In this document: in pieces, positions 1-5,700 of the stretch
How positions within the stretch are numbered: the stretch's first letter is position 1
Layout: each line of letters starts with the position of its first letter
Source: Bacteroidota bacterium
Lineage (GTDB): Bacteria > Bacteroidota > Bacteroidia > B-17B0 > Aurantibacillaceae
Direction: 5' to 3'
DNA length: 10,638 nt
Assembly: GCA_025359355.1 (NCBI GenBank)
Contig: JANYGR010000337.1
Coordinates: 1-10,638 of the forward strand
The notes under the pieces: generated by a model
Seen by the model: only the letters and a program-made list of their open reading frames with translations
Told to the model about the DNA's origin: nothing
Databases searched by the model: none
Position numbers and translations under genes: made by a program

Positions 1-363
1 AAAATATTTTTAGGTGCAGATGTGAAGAATGAAAAAATAGCTATTGGAGGCTGGCTAGAAACAACCAATATTTTCATCTATGATTTCATTGAAGAAAATT
101 TAAATGAAGGAATTAAACATGTGTTTTGTACGGACATTTCAAAAGATGGGCTATTACAAGGCCCTTCGATAGATTTATATAAAAATATGCTACACAAATT
201 TCCTCAATTAAATTTAACAGCCAGTGGCGGTGTTTCTCAATTAAGCGATTTAGAAGAACTAAAAAAAATTGGTTGTGCTGGAGCTATAGTTGGAAAAGCG
301 ATATACGAAGGAAGAATTACAATGGAAAAATTACGACGTACGATTGACGAATTTAGAGCTTAG
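1..363 (+). CDS. hisA: Phosphoribosylformimino-5-aminoimidazole carboxamide ribotide isomerase, C-terminal part (5' end outside window)
   Basis: HisA is a cytoplasmic (beta-alpha)8-barrel enzyme that isomerises ProFAR to PRFAR, the substrate of HisF/HisH. Only the last 120 codons are present. The frame is open from base 1, so the GTG at 22 is internal and not the start. Seen in the fragment: FLGADVKNEKIAIGGW, where the Asp (fragment residue 7) lies where HisA has its second catalytic aspartate, followed by the conserved GGW; TDISKDGLLQGPS, the conserved strand-6 phosphate-site motif; ASGGVSQLSDLEEL; and AIVGKAIYEGRI near the end. The HisA-specific GGW and KAIYEGR separate it from the paralogue HisF, which follows on the same strand after 91 bp. 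It is presumably co-transcribed with upstream his genes not in the window. The assignment is secure; only the N-terminal half cannot be assessed. Confidence 0.96.
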   Translation, partial: KIFLGADVKNEKIAIGGWLETTNIFIYDFIEENLNEGIKHVFCTDISKDGLLQGPSIDLYKNMLHKFPQLNLTASGGVSQLSDLEELKKIGCAGAIVGKAIYEGRITMEKLRRTIDEFRA

Positions 364-379
364 ATTTACAATTAAAAAT

Positions 380-439
380 ATGAATATGAAACCACAAGAT
401 TTGAAATTAAGAACAAAAAAATTTGCAATTCATTCGTAA
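380..439 (+). pseudogene. Possible N-terminal remnant of a four-helix-bundle (23S rRNA intervening-sequence type) protein gene
   Basis: A 19-codon frame, MNMKPQDLKLRTKKFAIHS then TAA, lies in the 91-bp gap between hisA and hisF. The stretch KPQDLKLRTKKFAI resembles, from memory, the N-terminus of Bacteroidota four-helix-bundle proteins, which often begin DLKxRTKxFAxRIIKL. The similarity stops at FAI, where the helix should continue. In another frame, bases 427-450 read NSFVNPN and then stop, like the loosely conserved tails of this family, so an internal deletion that joined head and tail near 425-430 is conceivable. Alternatives are a chance frame or a small leader peptide. It contains only one His codon, so it is not a classic his attenuator leader. 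The resemblance is recalled, not computed. Confidence 0.4.
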
Positions 440-454
440 ATCCAAATTAAAAAA

Positions 455-1210
455 ATGATCACAAAAAGAATAATCCCCTGTTTGGATATTAAAGATGGAC
501 GAACAGTAAAGGGTATCAACTTTGAAAATATAAAAGACGCTGGCGATCCTGTGGAATTAGCTATAGAGTACGCTAAGCAAGGAGCTGATGAACTTGTTTT
601 TTTAGATATTACGGCGACTAATGAAAAACGTAAAACGTTATCTGAATTAGTCACTCGAATTGCGAAACATATCAATATTCCGTTTACCGTTGGTGGTGGT
701 ATTAGTTCCATTGAAGATGTTTCTGTTTTATTAAAAGCGGGTGCTGACAAAATTTCAGTCAATACTTCTGCTGTAAAAAATCCTCAATTAATAAAGGATT
801 TAGCCAATCACTTTGGAAGTCAATGTGTGGTATTAGCTATCGATACGAAATTTGAAGATAATGAGTGGTATGTATACTTAAATGGAGGAAGCGTAAAAAC
901 GGAAATAAAAACGCTTGATTGGGCAAAGCAAGCTGTTGCATTAGGAGCTGGAGAAATACTATTAACATCAATGAATAACGATGGAACTAAAAATGGGTTT
1001 GCATTAGATATTACGAAACAAATTTCAGAAGCGGTTAATGTGCCTGTAATCGCAAGTGGAGGCGCTGGAACGATAGAACATTTTAAAGACGTTTTTATAA
1101 ATGGAAAAGCAGATGCGGCTTTAGCAGCTAGTGTTTTTCATTATAAAGAAATAGGAATACCAGAATTAAAATTATACTTAAAATTAAATAATATAGAAAT
1201 CAGAATTTAA
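455..1210 (+). CDS. hisF: Imidazole glycerol phosphate synthase, cyclase subunit HisF
   Basis: HisF is the cyclase half of the HisF-HisH glutamine amidotransferase. With ammonia from HisH it converts PRFAR to imidazole-glycerol phosphate and AICAR. The 251-residue length is normal for the family. The start MITKRIIPCLDIKDG is the canonical N-terminus and puts the catalytic Asp at residue 11. The second catalytic Asp is residue 130 (VVLAIDTKF), and Asp176 sits in SMNNDGTKNG. These match the numbering of well-studied HisF proteins. Phosphate-binding glycine motifs are at residues 79-82 (VGGG) and 199-205 (IASGGAG). The C-terminal IPELKLYL is typical. No Shine-Dalgarno sequence is visible; an A-rich stretch precedes ATG, as is usual in Bacteroidota. 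It lies between hisA and hisIE, so it is probably part of one operon, although both flanking gaps carry odd sequence. Confidence 0.98.
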   Translation: MITKRIIPCLDIKDGRTVKGINFENIKDAGDPVELAIEYAKQGADELVFLDITATNEKRKTLSELVTRIAKHINIPFTVGGGISSIEDVSVLLKAGADKISVNTSAVKNPQLIKDLANHFGSQCVVLAIDTKFEDNEWYVYLNGGSVKTEIKTLDWAKQAVALGAGEILLTSMNNDGTKNGFALDITKQISEAVNVPVIASGGAGTIEHFKDVFINGKADAALAASVFHYKEIGIPELKLYLKLNNIEIRI

Positions 1211-1215
1211 TAATC

Positions 1216-1300
1216 TTCAACACAGAGTTAAAGCGAAAAAAAGAATAGTAAAAAAAAATAAAACTCCATGAACGCCTAACCTCTTAACCTCTGTGTTGAA
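1216..1300. repeat. Imperfect inverted repeat with internal 8-bp tandem duplication in the hisF-hisIE gap
   Basis: The left arm TTCAACACAGAGTTAA (1216-1231) pairs with the right arm TTAACCTCTGTGTTGAA (1284-1300), with one extra C in the right arm. The spacer is 52 nt. Next to and inside the right arm, TAACCTCT occurs twice back to back (1277-1284 and 1285-1292). The CTCTGTGTT / AACACAGAG wording recalls dispersed intergenic repeats seen in many bacterial genomes; that is from memory. The loop is too long and the U-tract too poor for a standard Rho-independent terminator. It could fold in the hisF-hisIE mRNA just before the hisIE start. Confidence 0.6.
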
Positions 1301-1316
1301 CACAAAAAACCAAACC

Positions 1317-1907
1317 ATGAAACCAGACTTTACAAAATCAGCCGATGGATTAATTCCAGTTATTATACAAGACAACATTACTAACGTGGTATTAATGTTA
1401 GGCTACATGAATCAAGAAGCATTTGATAAAACACAATTGGATAAACGTGTTACATTTTTTTCTCGTTCAAAAAACAGGTTATGGACGAAAGGAGAAGAAA
1501 GTGGAAATTTTTTAAATGTAAATAGTCTGTTGATTGATTGTGATAATGATACGATTCTTGTAAAAGCAACCCCGGTTGGGCCAACTTGTCATACAGGAGC
1601 AGATACGTGTTTTAACGAAAAAAATGCATCTACGAATTTTTTAACTGAATTAGAAACGATCATCAGAGATAGAAAGAATAACCCAACTGATAAATCTTAT
1701 ACAGCCTCTTTATTTGCCAAAGGAATTAATAAAATTGCACAAAAAGTTGGTGAGGAAGCTGTTGAGGTTGTAATAGAAGCGAAGGACTCCAATGATGATT
1801 TATTTAAAGGTGAAGCAGCTGATTTATTATTTCATTACTTAATTTTATTACAAGCCAAAAACTTTACCTTAAATGATATTATTCAAGTATTAAAAAATAG
1901 ACATTAG
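1317..1907 (+). CDS. hisIE: Bifunctional phosphoribosyl-AMP cyclohydrolase / phosphoribosyl-ATP pyrophosphatase HisIE
   Basis: This protein performs steps 2 and 3 of histidine synthesis: the HisE domain hydrolyses PR-ATP to PR-AMP, and the HisI domain opens the purine ring. From ATG 1317 it has 196 residues, close to usual HisIE fusions. HisI occupies about residues 1-110: ADGLIPVIIQD, MLGYMNQEA, SRSKNRLWTKGEESGN, the metal-site DCDND (74-78), and Cys91 and Cys98 in GPTCHTGADTC, which with Cys75 form the expected Zn ligands. HisE covers about 110-196: YTASLFAKGINKIAQKVGEE (128-147), AVEVVIEA (148-155) and EAADLLFHYLILL (166-178), the acidic all-alpha MazG-like fold. A GTG at 1293 would add eight residues, but it falls inside the inverted repeat. 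MKPDFTKSADG is the usual type of N-terminus, so ATG 1317 is preferred. Confidence 0.96.
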   Translation: MKPDFTKSADGLIPVIIQDNITNVVLMLGYMNQEAFDKTQLDKRVTFFSRSKNRLWTKGEESGNFLNVNSLLIDCDNDTILVKATPVGPTCHTGADTCFNEKNASTNFLTELETIIRDRKNNPTDKSYTASLFAKGINKIAQKVGEEAVEVVIEAKDSNDDLFKGEAADLLFHYLILLQAKNFTLNDIIQVLKNRH

Positions 1908-1932
1908 TAAACCTTTATCATAAGAATCTAAA

Positions 1933-2493
1933 ATGACAATCAATCAAACTATTCCTTATCAAGATAACTTAATATCTGATCGACTTATTACTCGAAAACT
2001 CACAAAAGACGATGTCGTCATTTGGACAACCTTTTTTGAAGATAAAGATTGCGCGCACTTTTTTCCAACTATGGGATTACCTAACGCAAAGGCTCGAGCA
2101 GAGTATTGGATAGAAAAACAATTAGCTCGCTACGAAGAAAATCGTTTTGGCTTACAAGCCTTAATCAATAAACAATCGGGTGAATTTGTTGGTCAATGTG
2201 GTTTATTATTACAAGAAGTCGATAACGAACCAGTCTTAGAAATAGGTTACAGCTTATTAAAACCACATTGGTATAAGGGCTACGCAACTGAAGCAACAAA
2301 GCTTTTCAAGAACTATGCTTTTGAAACTGGTTTCAGTGATGAATTAGTTTCTATCATTGATACCAAAAATATATTATCTCAAAAAGTAGCAATACAAAAC
2401 GGAATGACCAATTTAAAACAAACTCGTTTTTGGGATATGGATGTGTTTATTTTCGGAACATCTAAAACAGAATGGATTGTTTCCAAAAAATAA
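1933..2493 (+). CDS. GNAT family N-acetyltransferase (RimJ/RimL-like, GNAT_3 type)
   Basis: A 186-residue soluble protein that probably transfers acetyl from acetyl-CoA to an amino group of a protein N-terminus or small molecule; the substrate cannot be read from the sequence. The N-terminal LISDRLITRKLTKDD is the typical GNAT_3 first strand (TxRLxLRxL). GQCGLLLQE (88-96) and LEIGYSLLKPHWYKGYATEA (102-121) form the central strands and the acetyl-CoA pyrophosphate loop (motif A: HWYKGYATEA, 112-121). NILSQKVAIQNGM (146-158) is the conserved Asn/Ser helix of motif B. It starts 25 nt after hisIE on the same strand with no visible terminator, so it may be the last gene of the his operon, but nothing links it to histidine chemistry. 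It ends 18 bp before the convergent large gene. Confidence 0.9.
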   Translation: MTINQTIPYQDNLISDRLITRKLTKDDVVIWTTFFEDKDCAHFFPTMGLPNAKARAEYWIEKQLARYEENRFGLQALINKQSGEFVGQCGLLLQEVDNEPVLEIGYSLLKPHWYKGYATEATKLFKNYAFETGFSDELVSIIDTKNILSQKVAIQNGMTNLKQTRFWDMDVFIFGTSKTEWIVSKK

Positions 2494-2511
2494 TTTACAC
2501 TAAGTAGTATT

Positions 2512-2745
2512 TTATTTTTGTACAGTGAATTTATTGACAAATTCTTTTGTCCCAATTATTCCTTTTATAAAATAAATCCCATCCGCTAAGCCAGTACAAT
2601 CTATTACCATTTTAGAATCAATGATGGTAGTCTTTACTTGAATCAATCTACCAGAAACGTCCGTTACAGAAATAGTATTCGCCTTAAGATTTTCCAAATC
2701 AATCGTTAAATCATTCCGAACAGGATTCGGGTAAAAAGAAACGCC
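2512..2745 (-). other. T9SS type A C-terminal sorting domain
   Basis: Residues 1436-1512. FYPNPVRNDLTID (1439-1451), ISVTDVSGRLI, LADGIYFIKG and the basic end KEFVNKFTVQK are the hallmark order of the type A (Por secretion) sorting domain. It directs passage through the type IX translocon and is normally cleaved off by the sortase-like PorU. Confidence 0.95.
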
Positions 2746-5700
2746 TTCAGTACCATTATTTGTTATAGCACAAGTTTCTGAATACTTATATTTTCCATCA
2801 AAATCGACTTGTTTTAATCTATAGTATGAAATTCCTGTTGGTGAGTTTTGATCAAAAAAACTATACTCCATTTTTGTTAAACTATTACCGGCTCCCTTTT
2901 TCTTTCCAATCACTTCAAAATTCAAACCATCTAATGAACGCTCAACGTCAAAATGATCATTATTAGATTCGGAAGCTGTAGTCCACGATAAATTATTTGA
3001 ACTTTTAGTATAACTGCAATTAAAATACATCAACTCAATCGGTAAAGGATTTAAGTATGTTCTTGATGCTAACGTAAATGGGCTAAAATTTGTAACAGGA
3101 GCGCCTGATACAATTGATCCTGTTGTTGTATTTCCTGTAGTTCCTCCATTACCTTCATCTTTCCATTTCACTTGTCCTGCATCCCACCTAGCAACTATCA
3201 AATCAGACAAACTATTTACTCCACAACTTGTAGAATTCCATGTTAACGTTACACTTACATTTGAACTTCCTCCTGTACGATTCAAAATCCAGTATTCACA
3301 TCTACTAATATGGTCTATTGTAGCATCTTTTGATGAATACGTATAAGGAGGGCTAGGGTCGGCCATAAAATATTGTGCCGTAAAATGATCAGTTGCAATG
3401 GAAGGTGCAGTAATAGAAATTGGTCTATAAAAATTACTCGCGCCAACCGGAAAGGTAAACACTTGTGTACCTACTTTATTAACTTGCCCGTTCACATAAC
3501 TACTATTATTTGCGCCAGAAGTTGACGAGCCATTTAAAAATCTAAGTAAGGAATTTTGATTAACAATACCACCAACAAAAGTCATTGCATTAGCAATTTG
3601 AAGTGTTCCTGAAGGTATGGCTATTGTATTTGCACCTGATTTATTAATTACTAAATTATAAAAAGTTTGAGAAGATGGGCATATAATAGAAGTAGATGTA
3701 GCACCTAAAATATTGACCGTTCCACTTCCTGAATTAAAAGAACCATTATTAACCCAGTCGCCATAAACATCTAAACTATTAGCCCCGCTAATAGTTAAAC
3801 TTGCTGCTGGAAGAGCAGCTGTAGGCCCCACAGCTGGACTTGCGGCCGTAATAGTCAAACTTCTACAGGCAGCGCCGATAGCATTAATAACTGGCATAAA
3901 TTGAGGTTTAGAATTCGGAATTAAAGCATCTATTGTTAAGGTAGGTACTCCTGATCCACACCAATTAGACGCCGTAAACCAATCTGTACTTGTTCCTCCA
4001 ATCCATGTGGATAGAGAAGGTGTTGCTGCAGCTGGGGTAAATTTCACACTTAATCCAGAGGTTCCTGTTGTTTGAACTAACTGAAATTCTACTTGAGAAT
4101 TTTGATTTAAAGCTCCAACCCATAAAATAACAGATGACGCAGAGGTAGCACGTGTAGCCAATTGAACGCCATCAATAAATAGTGTTATTCCATCGTCATT
4201 ACTATTACAAATAATACTATATGTACCACATGTAAATCCAGTGCGCTTAAAACTCATTGAATAATTAGAGCTTGGCATCGTGCAACCTATATAAGCTTGT
4301 CCGTTTGTTGCATTAGCATTTGAAGGAACGGCGGTAACACTTGACCATCTTGTAGCTGTAGCAAAATCATATCCACTAGGGGCGCTCCCATTTTCAGTAT
4401 AATATCCATAATAATTGCTCAACGTAGTGTTATTATGACAGAAGACATTCCAAACATTTGTATAAGCTGTTTGGGCTAGTAATGGTATTACCGTTATCGT
4501 AGTGGTAGCATCAACACTAGAGCAATTATTGTTACCGGTTACTGTATATATTGTAGTAATAGTTGGCGATGCTATCACCGAATTTCCAGTGGTTGCACTT
4601 AATCCAGTAGACGGACTCCAACTATAAGTACTAGCACCGCCTGCTGTTAATGTATATTGTTGAGCTGCACAATTAATTGTTCCTGTAGTTGGTGATACGG
4701 TAGTGGTTGGTAATGGATTAACTGAGACGGAGACACTTGCCGCTGCACTACATGTTGTAACAGGATCAGTTACCGTACACGTATAATTTGTTCCAACGGT
4801 TGGAGATGCAGGAACCAGTGTTCCTGTAGTTGTTACAGTTAAACTTGCTGCTGGTCCCCAAACATAGTTAGCTCCAACTATATATGGAGAAGCAGTTAAA
4901 GAAGCAGATGTACCTGCGCATATCGTTACTGGTGGATTTAAAACAGGATATGGTACAAGAATAAAATTAGCCCCTATTCCACTACCGCCTGAGCCTTCTT
5001 GGTGTCTAATCTCAACGGTAGATGTTGATCCCAAAAAGCCTGTCCAAATATTCGTATGAACATCACAACATCCTATGTGCTGAAACACTTGAACTCCATT
5101 TACAAATACTGTAACACCATCATCATGATAAGAAATATCCATTTGATAATAACCACAGGTGAAATTAGTACGCTTACTAATTGTTGAATGATAATCAACA
5201 CCAATAGTACATCCCTGATATGCTAAGCCAGAGCTCGCATTGGCACTAGAAGGTGCTAAACTCGTCCCCCATCTATTAGATGATAAAAAACTTAAATTGT
5301 TCTCTGTATAAAAACCATAGTAGTCAGACATATTAGTTGTTGAAGTATAAGTACCTGGCGTATTATAACAGAATACATTCCAAAACCCGTTACCAAATGT
5401 TGTTGGAGACAACGCCGGCTGCATTTGAGCGTTAACAGTTACAGTTGCTGTAACTATTGCACAGTTATTAGAACCACTTACGGTATAGACTGTTGTTGTT
5501 GTTGGGTTAGCAACGGTAGAATAGCCATTAACTGTAGTTAGTCCTGCTGAAGGACTCCAAGTATAAGTTGCTGCACCGCTTGCTGTTAATGTTGCCGAAT
5601 TTGATCCACTACAAATAAGACTGGATGTTGAAGAAGCAGTGGTAGTAGGTATAGGATTTACGGTTACTGTAATTGTATTATTATACGAACAAGTTGTTGT

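Noticed and set aside
380..439. Histidine-operon attenuator leader peptide
   Set aside because: The 19-codon frame has a single His codon, sits between hisA and hisF and not at the operon head, and shows no adjacent terminator/antiterminator hairpins.
430..762. 110-codon minus-strand frame over hisF
   Set aside because: It lies antisense to the N-terminal barrel of HisF and has no recognisable domain.
1293..1316. GTG at 1293 as the hisIE start
   Set aside because: It lies within the right arm of the inverted repeat, and the eight added residues (MLNTKNQT) precede a standard HisI N-terminus beginning at ATG 1317.
2485..2519. Bidirectional terminator between the GNAT gene and the giant gene
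   Set aside because: AAAAAATAAT and ATTTTATTTTT are loosely complementary but consist only of A-T pairs with mismatches; no G/C-containing stem is present, so it cannot be called.
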